Origin: Yoonia sp. R2331
GTDB lineage: Bacteria > Pseudomonadota > Alphaproteobacteria > Rhodobacterales > Rhodobacteraceae
DNA: 64,000 nucleotides
Direction: 5' to 3'
NCBI RefSeq assembly: GCF_041103235.1
Contig: NZ_JBGCUN010000001.1
Span: forward strand, 186,001 to 250,000
Under the pieces are notes generated by a model. The model searched no databases and had not been told where the DNA came from. It saw only the letters and a program-made list of their open reading frames with translations. Position numbers and translations under genes: made by a program. Below are positions 1 to 7,846 of the stretch, piece after piece (position 1 is the stretch's first letter; each line of letters opens with the position of its first letter).

Positions 1-1
1 C

Positions 2-463
2 GCCCGTTGGCGCACCGTGATGGAGACCAATCTGGACGGTGTGTTCCTGACCAGTCAGGCGGCGGCACCACTGCTGAAGGCGCGCAAGGGTGCGATTGTG
101 AATATCGCCAGCATCTCTGGCTTGCGGGCCAGCACGCTGCGGGTGGCCTATGGCACCTCAAAGGCTGCTGTGATCCAGCTCACCAAGCAGCAGGCGGCGG
201 AATGGGGCGAATTTGGCGTGCGGTCCAATTGCATTTGCCCCGGTCCGGTACGCACCAAGCTGGCGATGGCGGTGCACACCCAAGATATCATTGATGCCTA
301 TCATGATGCGATCCCGTTGAACCGCTATGGGCAGGAAAGCGAAATCGCCGAAGCCATCGTGTTCCTTGCATCGCAGCGTGCAAGTTATATTACGGGGCAA
401 GTTCTGGCCGTGGATGGCGGGTTCGAGGCCACAGGTGTGGGCCTGCCTGCGCTTCGCGACTGA
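2..463 (+). CDS. SDR family oxidoreductase (5' end outside window)
   Basis: C-terminal part of a short-chain dehydrogenase/reductase, an NAD(P)-dependent oxidoreductase of unknown substrate. The reading frame is open from base 2, so the Rossmann glycine motif and the real start lie upstream; the ATG at 17 is internal, because the codons before it already read as the family's W-x-x-V helix entering the N-x-x-G-x-F segment. Visible family features are the catalytic Ser region (NIASISG), the YxxxK pair (YGTSK), the PG motif (CPGPV) and the C-terminal ITGQ..VDGG signature. It ends 26 bases before the EamA transporter and may share its transcript. Family certain, substrate unknown. Confidence 0.9.
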   Translation, partial: ARWRTVMETNLDGVFLTSQAAAPLLKARKGAIVNIASISGLRASTLRVAYGTSKAAVIQLTKQQAAEWGEFGVRSNCICPGPVRTKLAMAVHTQDIIDAYHDAIPLNRYGQESEIAEAIVFLASQRASYITGQVLAVDGGFEATGVGLPALRD

Positions 464-489
464 CCCGCCACAAACTGGATTGAAACGCT

Positions 490-1554
490 ATGTCTGCCAA
501 TGCCCGGGGCGCTCTTTTTGCGTTGCTTGCTTTTGCGATCTTTGCCACGCATGACGTGCTGATCAAGTTTCTGGGTGGAATCTATTCGCCAATCCAGATC
601 GTGTTCTACAGCGTGCTGCTGAGCTTTCCGTTGGCGACGCTGACCCTGATGCGCGACGCCAAGCCGGGCACATTGTTGCCGGTACACCCGTGGTGGATGG
701 CGCTGCGCACGGTGGCAGCCGTGATCACTGGCCTGTCGGCGTTCTATGCCTTTAGTGTGCTGCCGCTGGCGCAGACCTATGCGATCCTGTTTGCGGCCCC
801 CTTGCTGATCACCGTTCTTGCGATTCCCGTGCTGGGCGAAACCGTGCGGTTGCGCCGGTGGATGGCGGTTCTGGTCGGCTTGGCAGGGGTGATGATCGTG
901 TTGCAACCCGGTGCAACCGATCTGACGCTGGGCCATCTGGCGGCGATGGCAGCGGCGGTGGGTGGATCCGTGGCCTCGATCATTGTGCGCAAGATCGGTG
1001 CGGATGAGCGGCCCGTGGTGCTGATGCTGTACCCGATGGTGGCCAACTTTGTGCTGATGGGGATTGCAGTTGGCTTTGTGTATGTGCCGATGCCGTTTAC
1101 GCATCTGGCGATGTTGGCGGTGATCGCGGTGCTGGCCTTTGTCGCCGGGCGGCTGGTCATCTCGGCCTATAAGGCGGGCGAGGCGGCGATTGTGGCCCCG
1201 ATGCAATACAGTCAGATCATTTGGGCCGCGCTTTTTGGCTTTTTCATCTTTGGCGAAGCGGTGGAGACCCCAACCATCATTGGCGCGGCGGTGATCATCG
1301 CCAGCGGTCTTTACATCGTGTTGCGCGAAAGCCGGCCCGAGGCTTCGCAGAACGCGCCGGTGCTGCGGACCCGCAGCCGGTTTGAGACCGGCACATTTCT
1401 GCGCACCCCACGCATGGGTATCCCTAAGCGCACGCCGGCCCCGCGCGCAGCACCCGCCACAACAGCACCATCGGCAACCGCCAAGCCGCATATGCGCGGC
1501 CTGCCGGGGCGTGTCCCGCCGGTGGCTGAGGCGCGCCGGGATGATGCCGAATAG
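490..1554 (+). CDS. DMT-family (EamA) inner-membrane transporter
   Basis: A 354-residue integral membrane protein of the drug/metabolite transporter superfamily. About ten hydrophobic helices are visible in two EamA repeats (roughly residues 5-135 and 145-285). The C-terminal 65 residues are unusual: a hydrophilic, Pro/Ala/Arg-rich tail (after LRESRPEAS) that is probably cytoplasmic and disordered. It follows the SDR gene closely, so the two may be cotranscribed, but the exported or imported metabolite cannot be told from sequence. The next feature downstream is tRNA-Pro. Confidence 0.9.
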   Translation: MSANARGALFALLAFAIFATHDVLIKFLGGIYSPIQIVFYSVLLSFPLATLTLMRDAKPGTLLPVHPWWMALRTVAAVITGLSAFYAFSVLPLAQTYAILFAAPLLITVLAIPVLGETVRLRRWMAVLVGLAGVMIVLQPGATDLTLGHLAAMAAAVGGSVASIIVRKIGADERPVVLMLYPMVANFVLMGIAVGFVYVPMPFTHLAMLAVIAVLAFVAGRLVISAYKAGEAAIVAPMQYSQIIWAALFGFFIFGEAVETPTIIGAAVIIASGLYIVLRESRPEASQNAPVLRTRSRFETGTFLRTPRMGIPKRTPAPRAAPATTAPSATAKPHMRGLPGRVPPVAEARRDDAE

Positions 1555-1596
1555 GCTTGTCAAAATACGCGCCTCCGGCTAGGACGCCGCCACGGT

Positions 1597-1673
1597 CGGG
1601 CTGTAGCGCAGCCTGGTAGCGCACCTGCTTCGGGAGCAGGGGGTCGGAGGTTCGAATCCTCTCAGCCCGACCA
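1597..1673 (+). tRNA. tRNA-Pro (anticodon CGG)
   Basis: A 77-nt cloverleaf with encoded CCA. The acceptor arms CGGGCTG and CAGCCCG pair perfectly. The D-arm GTAGCGCAGCCTGGTAGCGC is typical, the anticodon stem CCTGC/GCAGG encloses the loop TTCGGGA (anticodon CGG), and the T-loop is TTCGAAT. It reads CCG proline codons. It sits at the left edge of the T6SS accessory island; I found no repeat of its 3' end further right that would mark an integration site. Confidence 0.97.
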
Positions 1674-2113
1674 GATCGCCGACGCGAAAAGCTTGGCTGA
1701 CTTACCCCCAAAGGATGGTGATTGATCTGGATTGCGAGTGGCTTTTGATCCGGGTGCTGTGAGGGCGCGTGAAAGCCCGACGGACTGGGTGCTACAAATA
1801 CGTGAGCCACGTGGAGGGGCAATTTCTTTCAAAGAAATTGGCTTCAAATCCTTTGAAAGGATTTGGCACCAGACTTTCGTGAAAGTCTGTTTTGTCCCAG
1901 ATCGCGCGCGTCGTTGGGGATGATTTCAGAGATCGGGTCGGTTTGAAGCGCAGGCGCGTTGCCCGCACATCGGGCGCCACGCAGGGGTGCGAAGGTCAGG
2001 AATTCCTAACCCTCGCGCAGGCTTGCGGTGGCCTGTCAAACGGCGTTACCCTTGGGTCATTATGAACGGTGGCTCCCCCGTTTTCCTGAGCCGGATGAAT
2101 TTCGAGGATCGTC
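1674..2113. other. 440-bp intergenic region between tRNA-Pro and the T6SS island
   Basis: No convincing gene is present; short open frames here lack codon structure and family similarity. The region holds three consecutive perfect inverted repeats (annotated separately at 1820-1889). The last part leads into the DUF2169 gene, with a GAGG ribosome-binding site six bases before its ATG. I could not identify a clear promoter. Confidence 0.7.
1820..1889. repeat. Three tandem short palindromes (hairpin cluster)
   Basis: Three perfect inverted repeats lie within 70 bp. The first has arms CAATTTCTTT/AAAGAAATTG around one base (1820-1840). The second has CAAATCCTTT/AAAGGATTTG around one base (1845-1865). 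The third has CAGACTTTC/GAAAGTCTG around GT (1870-1889) and is followed by TTTT. Each would form a 9-10 bp stem in DNA or RNA. The arms share a Y-TTT/AAA-R tip but differ at the base, so they are not copies of one sequence. The third could act as a terminator. Confidence 0.85.
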
Positions 2114-3151
2114 ATGTTGCAACTTGTCAATCTGACCCAGATGGCCAGCGAGCGCGCCTTGCTGACAGGGGTAGATGGGCAGCATGTGCTGGTGGTGGTG
2201 ATCAAGGCGACATTTGATCTGGCGCAGGGTGCGGCGCCTGTGATGTCAGCTGTGCAGGAACCGGTGGTCAAGACACCGCTTTATCTGGGCGATGACCCCA
2301 AGGCCACGCTGCTGCGCGATCTGGAATTGACGCTAGATCATCCCGGCACGGACGTGGTGGTCAACGGTTCGGCCCATGCGCCCGGTGGCAAGATGGTCAG
2401 CGAAGTTTTGGCCGGTGTCACCGTCGGGCCTGTCTCGGACCGCGTGCGGGTGACAGGGCCGCGGGTCTGGGTGCGCGGGCTGACCGGTGTGGTGCCGGAT
2501 GCGCCCGAACCCTTCACCCGGATGCCGATCATTTATGAGAACGCCTGGGGCGGCGGGCAAGAGACCGCCAAAGGCCCTATTTGGGACGAACGCAACCCTG
2601 CGGGCAGTGGCTTTGCCGCGGATCCTGCGCAATTGCTGGGGCAACCTGCCCCGACGGTCGAGGATCCCGATGACCCGGTCGGCCGTGCCACGGCACGGAC
2701 CGTCACACCGGTGGCGGGGTTCGCGGCCCAACCGGTCACATGGTTCCCGCGGCGCGGCATGGGTGGCACCTATGACGAACACTGGCAAAACACCCGGATG
2801 CCGTTTTGGCCTGATGACGTGCAGCCCGGATTTTTCCGTGTCGCTACCCCGGCGTTGCAATCCCCCAAGACGCTGCGCGGGCACGAGCCGGTCAGCCTGC
2901 GCAATTTGACCCCCGACGGCGAAATGGCATTTCGCATTCCGCGCGTGATCCCCACTGTGCGCACGATGGTGGCCGGACGTTGGGTACAGCAAGAGGTGAA
3001 CATGCGCCGGATCATCATTGAGCCTGACCTTGGCAAGCTGGTGCTGATGTGGCGCGCGGTCTATCCCTGTGGTGCCGATGGGCGCAAGATCACGCGCATT
3101 TCGGTTGATCAAAAGCGCATCGTGCGCGCTGACGCACAGGCCGCCGCATGA
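2114..3151 (+). CDS. DUF2169 domain protein, T6SS effector-loading type
   Basis: A 345-residue protein whose beta-rich N-terminal 280 residues match the DUF2169 pattern (start with ATFDL, central IIYENAWGG corresponding to the family's FGG motif, and WFPRRGMGGTYDEHW). DUF2169 proteins are known next to vgrG/PAAR genes of type VI secretion systems and are thought to act as adaptors that help load effectors on the spike. The ATG at 2114 has a GAGG site six bases upstream. Its stop overlaps the next start (ATGA). It is the first gene of an eight-gene plus-strand operon with the ketosynthase-like, PAAR-like and effector genes. The adaptor role is inferred from family and context. Confidence 0.85.
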   Translation: MLQLVNLTQMASERALLTGVDGQHVLVVVIKATFDLAQGAAPVMSAVQEPVVKTPLYLGDDPKATLLRDLELTLDHPGTDVVVNGSAHAPGGKMVSEVLAGVTVGPVSDRVRVTGPRVWVRGLTGVVPDAPEPFTRMPIIYENAWGGGQETAKGPIWDERNPAGSGFAADPAQLLGQPAPTVEDPDDPVGRATARTVTPVAGFAAQPVTWFPRRGMGGTYDEHWQNTRMPFWPDDVQPGFFRVATPALQSPKTLRGHEPVSLRNLTPDGEMAFRIPRVIPTVRTMVAGRWVQQEVNMRRIIIEPDLGKLVLMWRAVYPCGADGRKITRISVDQKRIVRADAQAAA

Positions 3152-4182
3152 GCGGCGCGGTCTATCTGGCGGGCGCGGGCGCTGTTGCCTCTGTCGGGAT
3201 TGGATTGCCTGCGGTGTCGGCGGCGGTGCGGGCAAGGATCAACCAGTTTCGCAAAAGCCCGCGCTATCCAAGCACGACCACAGGTCAGCCGCTGACGCTG
3301 GCGCGCCTGCCCGGTGCAGAGACCGTACCCGGAGAGGTCGCGCGCCTGCGCCAGATGGCCCTGATGGCCGCAGCCGATTGTGTCGCCACGCTGCGGGTCA
3401 CGGCACCCGTGCCGGTGTTCCTGTCGCTGCCCGCGGAACGCCCCGGCTGGGGCGAGGCCGAGATTGCCCGTCTGGCCGCAGAGGTGATCACTAACTTGCC
3501 GTGCCCGGCGGATGCTGACCGCAGCCGGATGGTGGCAACAGGCCATCATGGCGGGCTGGCACTGATGGGCGAGGCAGCCGCATTGATCGCCGCCGGAGAG
3601 GCAGAGATGTGCCTTGTCGGCGGTTTGGAAAGTCAGGGGCAGGCGACGCTGGACTGGCTGGACCGGCAGGGGCGGCTGAAGGGCGACGAGGCCCCGATGG
3701 GCCTGATCCCCGGCGAGGGCGCGGGGTTCGTGATGCTGACATCAGCGGCCCATATTGCGGACTTGTCGCAAGCGGTGCTGCTGCAAGCCGCCGCCCAGGC
3801 CGAAGAACCAAGCCCGTGGTATGATGGCGCGCCCAATACTGGCGATGGGCTGAGCACGGTTCTCAAGGCCTTGCTGGACCCTGAGGGGCATCAGGCTGAT
3901 GTGACCTATTGCGACCAGAACGGCGAGGTCTGGCGCAGCGACGAATGGTCGACTGCGTATCTGCGGACCGGGGCCAAACACGGCCACCCGTTGGACCTGC
4001 AACATCCGGCGGATTGCTGGGGCGATGTGGGGGCGGCCTCTGGCCCCTTGCTGGCAGCCCTTGCGTGGCGCGATCTGACCCATGCCGCACCCGGCGGCCC
4101 GCAATCGGCGCTGGTCTATTGCGCCTCTGACACCAACCCGCACCGCAGCGCTGTCCTGCTGGCAGCGCAGCAACAGGCCTGA
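3148..4182 (+). CDS. Beta-ketoacyl-synthase-like protein of T6SS islands, probably non-catalytic
   Basis: A 344-residue thiolase/ketosynthase-fold protein. The core is recognisable by the sequence GGLESQG followed by a LIPGEGAGFVML block, both typical of 3-oxoacyl-ACP synthases. The stretch that should carry the nucleophile (ACSSS in active enzymes) reads ATGHHGGLALMGEA, with no Cys, and the protein is about 70 residues shorter than FabF/FabB. It is therefore probably an inactive homologue. Such proteins recur between DUF2169 and DUF4150 genes in T6SS effector loci, with unknown function. Translationally coupled to the DUF2169 gene by an ATGA overlap. Confidence 0.8.
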   Translation: MSGAVYLAGAGAVASVGIGLPAVSAAVRARINQFRKSPRYPSTTTGQPLTLARLPGAETVPGEVARLRQMALMAAADCVATLRVTAPVPVFLSLPAERPGWGEAEIARLAAEVITNLPCPADADRSRMVATGHHGGLALMGEAAALIAAGEAEMCLVGGLESQGQATLDWLDRQGRLKGDEAPMGLIPGEGAGFVMLTSAAHIADLSQAVLLQAAAQAEEPSPWYDGAPNTGDGLSTVLKALLDPEGHQADVTYCDQNGEVWRSDEWSTAYLRTGAKHGHPLDLQHPADCWGDVGAASGPLLAALAWRDLTHAAPGGPQSALVYCASDTNPHRSAVLLAAQQQA

Positions 4183-4193
4183 AAGGGAAGACC

Positions 4194-4715
4194 ATGATCC
4201 CCACCGTTGTCGTCAACAAGCTGACGGTCGTGCACAAGAAAAGCGATGGCATCGCGATCTGTGGCCCGCCTGATGTGTGCAAGACGCCGTCCCCCGGCGG
4301 GCCGGTGCCAATCCCCTATCCCAACATCGCCTTGTCGAAGCATCTGGCAAAAGGCACCAAGACGGTGAAGGCCGATGGTGTGCCGATCGCGTTGAAGACG
4401 TCGGAGTTTTCGACCAGCACAGGTGACGAGGGCGGCACGGCAGGCGGCGGCGTCGTATCAGGCAAGATCAAGGGCAAGGCCAAGTTCATCAACTACAGCT
4501 TTGACGTGATGGCCGAGGGCAAGAATGTCGCCCGGCTGAGCGATCCGATGACGATGAACGGCAATTCGCCCAACACCACCAACCCGGCCGAGTTGCAGGG
4601 CAACATGACCGGGCTGGGCGATATCGAGGATATCCTGTGCCGGATATTCTGCTGGTGTGATGCGGGCAATGATGGCGATGATTTTGTCGAATTCTATCCC
4701 GAAGGGTCGATCTGA
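4194..4715 (+). CDS. DUF4150 (PAAR-like) T6SS spike-tip protein
   Basis: A 173-residue protein of the DUF4150 PAAR-like group, which caps the VgrG spike and connects it to effectors. Seen in sequence: PDVCKTPSPGGPVPIPYPN near residue 25, the GDEGGTAGGG turn, FDVMAEGKNVARLSDPM and a conserved SPNTTNP, in the family's usual order. After the domain comes a short Cys-rich acidic tail (ILCRIFCWCDAGNDGDD) not needed for the fold, which could hold the neighbouring effector. GGGAAG precedes the ATG at 4194. The putative nuclease effector starts 16 bases downstream. Confidence 0.9.
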   Translation: MIPTVVVNKLTVVHKKSDGIAICGPPDVCKTPSPGGPVPIPYPNIALSKHLAKGTKTVKADGVPIALKTSEFSTSTGDEGGTAGGGVVSGKIKGKAKFINYSFDVMAEGKNVARLSDPMTMNGNSPNTTNPAELQGNMTGLGDIEDILCRIFCWCDAGNDGDDFVEFYPEGSI

Positions 4716-4731
4716 TGGGGCGTGATGCGCG

Positions 4732-5577
4732 ATGACGACAGATAAGGAAAAGTGTTTCGAGGATGCCGCCGACGCCTTTCAGAACGCGACGGGCCAGGAC
4801 CTTGGGTTGGAGCATCAGCAGCCGTGGCGGCTGCTGCAGGACGGCACATGGGAGCGTGGCAGTTCCTGGTGGTCCACGGTGAATTCCTATCTGTCGGGCA
4901 ATGCCGCGCAAATCCGCAGGCCGGATTTGACGATCAATGGCGATACCGTGGTGGACCTGAAGTTCACCCGCAATGATGGAACGGTGGACGATTGGTCGCG
5001 CAGGCCGGGGCAAGGCAATGGCGAATTGCAGCGCGATGATTACAACGACATCAACCGCCAGCATAACCCCGACTTTGACAACGACGACCCCAAGCTGGAC
5101 CCCGAGACCTGCCAGTGCGATGCGCGCGGGGCCAATCCGGTGGGCGTCGAAGTGCCCGCACTTGACCCCTTTGGGATGCCGCAAACCGGCGGCATTGGCA
5201 TCCCGCGCGGGGCACCGGGGACGTCGGGTGCGCCTGTACGGGTACCCGGTGGTAGCGGCATCCCAATTCGCATTCCATCGTCAAAGCGTTACAAAACCGA
5301 TATTGCCGAGGCTGATCTGCGGGCGGAGCGATTGTTGGAGCTGGATGTAAAATCCTTCAACTGGGCGCATGACGGCGCACCAGAGGTCGGGTTGATCGCC
5401 GAAGAGGTGCAGGCACAGGTGCCAGAGCTTTACTACAAGGACGGGTCGTTCAGCGGCATCAAGGCGGCACAATTGCCGTTCTACCTGTTGGAGCTGATCA
5501 AGACCCAGCAGGCCCAGATTGCAGCACTGACCGATCAGGTTGCGGCCTTGCAGAAAGACCAAGATGACAACAACTGA
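4732..5577 (+). CDS. Putative T6SS effector: PD-(D/E)XK nuclease-like domain plus C-terminal peptidase S74 autochaperone
   Basis: A 281-residue two-part protein. Residues 1-110 carry a restriction-endonuclease-like motif series: PD at 64-65, D75-x-K77 (VVDLKF) and a following Q100...Y104, as in many PD-(D/E)XK nucleases. Residues 110-180 form a Pro/Gly-rich linker with a CQC motif. Residues 183-256 match the peptidase S74 intramolecular chaperone of phage tail spikes (SSKRYKTDI, then VGLIAEEVQAQVPEL), with S184 and K188 as the likely self-cleavage pair, and the protein ends in a short coiled coil. It sits between the PAAR-like tip and a DUF3396-type immunity gene whose start overlaps its end, so an antibacterial DNase effector is the natural reading. 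S74 is clear; nuclease activity is inferred from motifs. Confidence 0.72.
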   Translation: MTTDKEKCFEDAADAFQNATGQDLGLEHQQPWRLLQDGTWERGSSWWSTVNSYLSGNAAQIRRPDLTINGDTVVDLKFTRNDGTVDDWSRRPGQGNGELQRDDYNDINRQHNPDFDNDDPKLDPETCQCDARGANPVGVEVPALDPFGMPQTGGIGIPRGAPGTSGAPVRVPGGSGIPIRIPSSKRYKTDIAEADLRAERLLELDVKSFNWAHDGAPEVGLIAEEVQAQVPELYYKDGSFSGIKAAQLPFYLLELIKTQQAQIAALTDQVAALQKDQDDNN

Positions 5578-6595
5578 GGCCCTGACAGTTACGGCGGACG
5601 ACGGGACCACGCTGCTGGCACCCTGCATGTCCTGCACGCTGTATTTTGACCATGCCGATCCCGCCTTGCTGCGCGATATGGCGGATCAGGCGATGGCAGC
5701 ACTGGACGGGCAACTGACGCATTTTGTGACCGGCACAATGCGTGGGTTTGCCAAGCGCGGGGCAAAATCGGATGCGGCCTTTGCCGCCTTGTTCGAACGC
5801 CCCCGCGTGGGCGCGCGGCAATGGCTGGAAATGCGTGGCACCGGCGATGGGGTCAGTGCGGCAGAGCTGTTTGTGCATTACAAGCCGCTGCCGCCACTGC
5901 CAACGACAGAGGCCGGCATCGCTGAGGCGGTCGAGGCGAATTACAAGAAGTACGAGGTGCAGAACGCGATCTTCATGCCGATGGTGTCCTCCATCTCGGT
6001 GTCCTTCCCGCTGGATCATCCGCTGGCCGCGCCCGAGGCGTTGTTGGCTTGGGTGCAGGGGCTGGCCTGCGTGCAGCAATCGGCGTTTGTTAGTGGTCAT
6101 GCGGGCTATGGCATCAAGGCGCATACCGAAGTTTCATCGCGTCCTTTGCGTCAGACGATGGACAGCGGGTTGGCGGCGATGCTGGCCCGGCATCCGGGGC
6201 TGGACTATGAGGTGTTTGGCAGTGTGGCAACGCAATTGCTGAAGTATTGGCCGGACCATCCGTGGTTCCTGCCGCGCTTCAAGCGGGCGCAATGGCTGAC
6301 GCTGGTGCGCAACCAGATGCTTGAGGAATTGTGCGGCGGGCAGGAGAGCGTGCAGGCCGCGCTGTCAGGTGCGGATGGCGTGATCGGCCACGATCTGAGC
6401 GATGGGATGATCTTGCAAGCCGGTGCTGCACCGCAGATCGGGGATGTGACCACAGGTGATTATATCGCCCCTTACCGCGCGGTGGCCGCTGCCCTTGCGC
6501 CCGCGCGCCTGCCAAAATTCAAGAGCAACAATCGCTATTTCAATCAGGATGTGGCGGATGCCTGGCTGGCGGCGTTCGAGACCGATTATGATTGA
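5564..6595 (+). CDS. DUF3396-type T6SS immunity protein
   Basis: A 343-residue cytoplasmic protein resembling the DUF3396 / type VI immunity family (about 300-350 residues, no signal peptide). Supporting segments are the MSCTLYF start, FVSGHAGYGIK in the middle and the FLPRFKRAQWL and NRYFNQDV blocks. I chose the ATG at 5564, which lies inside the effector's last codons (14-base overlap), because upstream codons of this frame have no protein character. This overlap ties it to the nuclease/S74 gene and suggests it neutralises that effector. A cytoplasmic immunity protein fits a DNA-attacking toxin. The pairing is inferred from position. Confidence 0.68.
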   Translation: MTTTEALTVTADDGTTLLAPCMSCTLYFDHADPALLRDMADQAMAALDGQLTHFVTGTMRGFAKRGAKSDAAFAALFERPRVGARQWLEMRGTGDGVSAAELFVHYKPLPPLPTTEAGIAEAVEANYKKYEVQNAIFMPMVSSISVSFPLDHPLAAPEALLAWVQGLACVQQSAFVSGHAGYGIKAHTEVSSRPLRQTMDSGLAAMLARHPGLDYEVFGSVATQLLKYWPDHPWFLPRFKRAQWLTLVRNQMLEELCGGQESVQAALSGADGVIGHDLSDGMILQAGAAPQIGDVTTGDYIAPYRAVAAALAPARLPKFKSNNRYFNQDVADAWLAAFETDYD

Positions 6596-7370
6596 GTTTC
6601 CGACCCCATCCGACACGTTTCGCTTTGCGATGGACCCGGCATCGGCCGGTCAGTTTCAGGTGATCGCGATGGGGCCGGGTGTGGCATTGTTCGAGGCGAA
6701 CGTGGTGGATGAACCCGCTGATCCACATGCAGTCACCCCTGATCCCGTGGTGTTTTGGGCGCGGTGCGTGACGGCGGGCTTTTTCGTGGCAGCCGATCCA
6801 GAGTTGCCTGTCAGCTGCGCCGTGCAGGAGGCGCAATTCAACGAAGCCAAGATGCGCCAGACCTGGACGATTGCGGCCCAGAACCTGCATCCCGGCGCGA
6901 TCAAGCTGCTCGCGCATGTGTTGATTGCACGCGGTGTGACCCATTTGGCGTTTCTGCAATTGCCAGAGGCGATTGCAGCCCCGGTGATCCCGGCCGATTT
7001 GCCCTATCCACCGTTGCCCAAAGGGCTGCGGTTCGGGGTGGATTACAAGCGCCCGCAAAAGCTGGGACAGGACCGCAGTGTCGAGATCGCCTTTACAGCG
7101 CCGCCCGATGATACGGTGCTGGCCGGGACCTATGAGATGCTGACGCTTTGGGGGCAGTTGGCCCTGCTGGGGGCCTATCCGCGAAGGGGGCAAAGTGCGC
7201 GGGCCGCGGGCCTTGTGCCAGAGGTGGCGGGCTTGGTAGAGCCGACGCTTGTGGTGCAGCCAATCGACATTGCCTTTGCCTGTGACGAGGCTGCCTTTGC
7301 CCCGATCATCACCTATTTTCACAGCGGCGCGGGGCGCGCGGCCCCGCTGCAACATATCAAGATCCGATAG
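6588..7370 (+). CDS. Unknown protein of the T6SS island operon
   Basis: A 260-residue soluble protein I do not recognise. The ATG at 6588 lies inside the end of the immunity gene (8-base overlap); the longer open frame upstream has no protein character. It has no signal peptide or membrane segment. Notable parts are a hydrophobic N-terminal half with a single Cys-containing helix and a PYPPLPKGLRFGVDYKRPQKLGQ segment. Its place between the immunity gene and the DUF6484 gene suggests a T6SS accessory role, such as an adaptor or a second immunity factor. Confidence 0.75.
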   Translation: MIEFPTPSDTFRFAMDPASAGQFQVIAMGPGVALFEANVVDEPADPHAVTPDPVVFWARCVTAGFFVAADPELPVSCAVQEAQFNEAKMRQTWTIAAQNLHPGAIKLLAHVLIARGVTHLAFLQLPEAIAAPVIPADLPYPPLPKGLRFGVDYKRPQKLGQDRSVEIAFTAPPDDTVLAGTYEMLTLWGQLALLGAYPRRGQSARAAGLVPEVAGLVEPTLVVQPIDIAFACDEAAFAPIITYFHSGAGRAAPLQHIKIR

Positions 7371-7380
7371 GAGGTCTGAC

Positions 7381-7845
7381 ATGCGCGACGACGTAACAGA
7401 GATCGAAAAGCACACCGGTGCGGTTCACGGGGTTGTGGTGGCGCAGGTGATTGGCGTGGCGCAGGGCGCGGTGCGCATCCGCTGGGCCGGACAGACGATC
7501 CGCGCGGCAAGGCTGCTGGTGGCCGCTGATACCTTGGCGGCGGGCGACAAGGTTGCAGTGATGTGCGAGGGCGGGGATGCGGCAAAGCCGATCATTCTGG
7601 GCCGGATGCAGGATCAGGGTGAACCGGCCCCGGTGGTGGAACAGCCACCCGAGGATGCGGCGTTGGTGGTGACCAAGGGCAGTGATCAGACGGTGATTTC
7701 GCATCCCCGCAAGCTGCGACTGACCTGTGGCAAAGCGGCGATCACCCTGACGGCGGATGGCCGGATCGAATTGAACGGTGAATACCTTCTGAGCACCGCC
7801 AAGGGCACCAACCGGATCGCCGGGGCGTCGGTCAAGATCAACTGA
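7381..7845 (+). CDS. DUF6484 domain protein, T6SS-associated
   Basis: A 154-residue protein. Residues 18-80 show the DUF6484 arrangement: a small beta-barrel-like VVVAQVIGV...VRIRWAG segment followed by GDKVAVMCEGGDAAKPIILGRMQ. The C-terminal half repeats short beta strands (KLRLTCGKAAITLTADGRIELNG), similar to the repeats at the end of VgrG proteins. Families of this kind are found beside vgrG/PAAR genes and their function is not established. The start is set by a strong AGGAGG six bases before the ATG. It is followed one base later by the HEAT-repeat gene. Confidence 0.75.
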   Translation: MRDDVTEIEKHTGAVHGVVVAQVIGVAQGAVRIRWAGQTIRAARLLVAADTLAAGDKVAVMCEGGDAAKPIILGRMQDQGEPAPVVEQPPEDAALVVTKGSDQTVISHPRKLRLTCGKAAITLTADGRIELNGEYLLSTAKGTNRIAGASVKIN

Positions 7846-7846
7846 C

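Noticed and set aside
385-1563. 392-codon frame antisense to the EamA transporter
   Set aside because: His/Arg/Gln-rich composition typical of an antisense frame of a membrane-protein gene.
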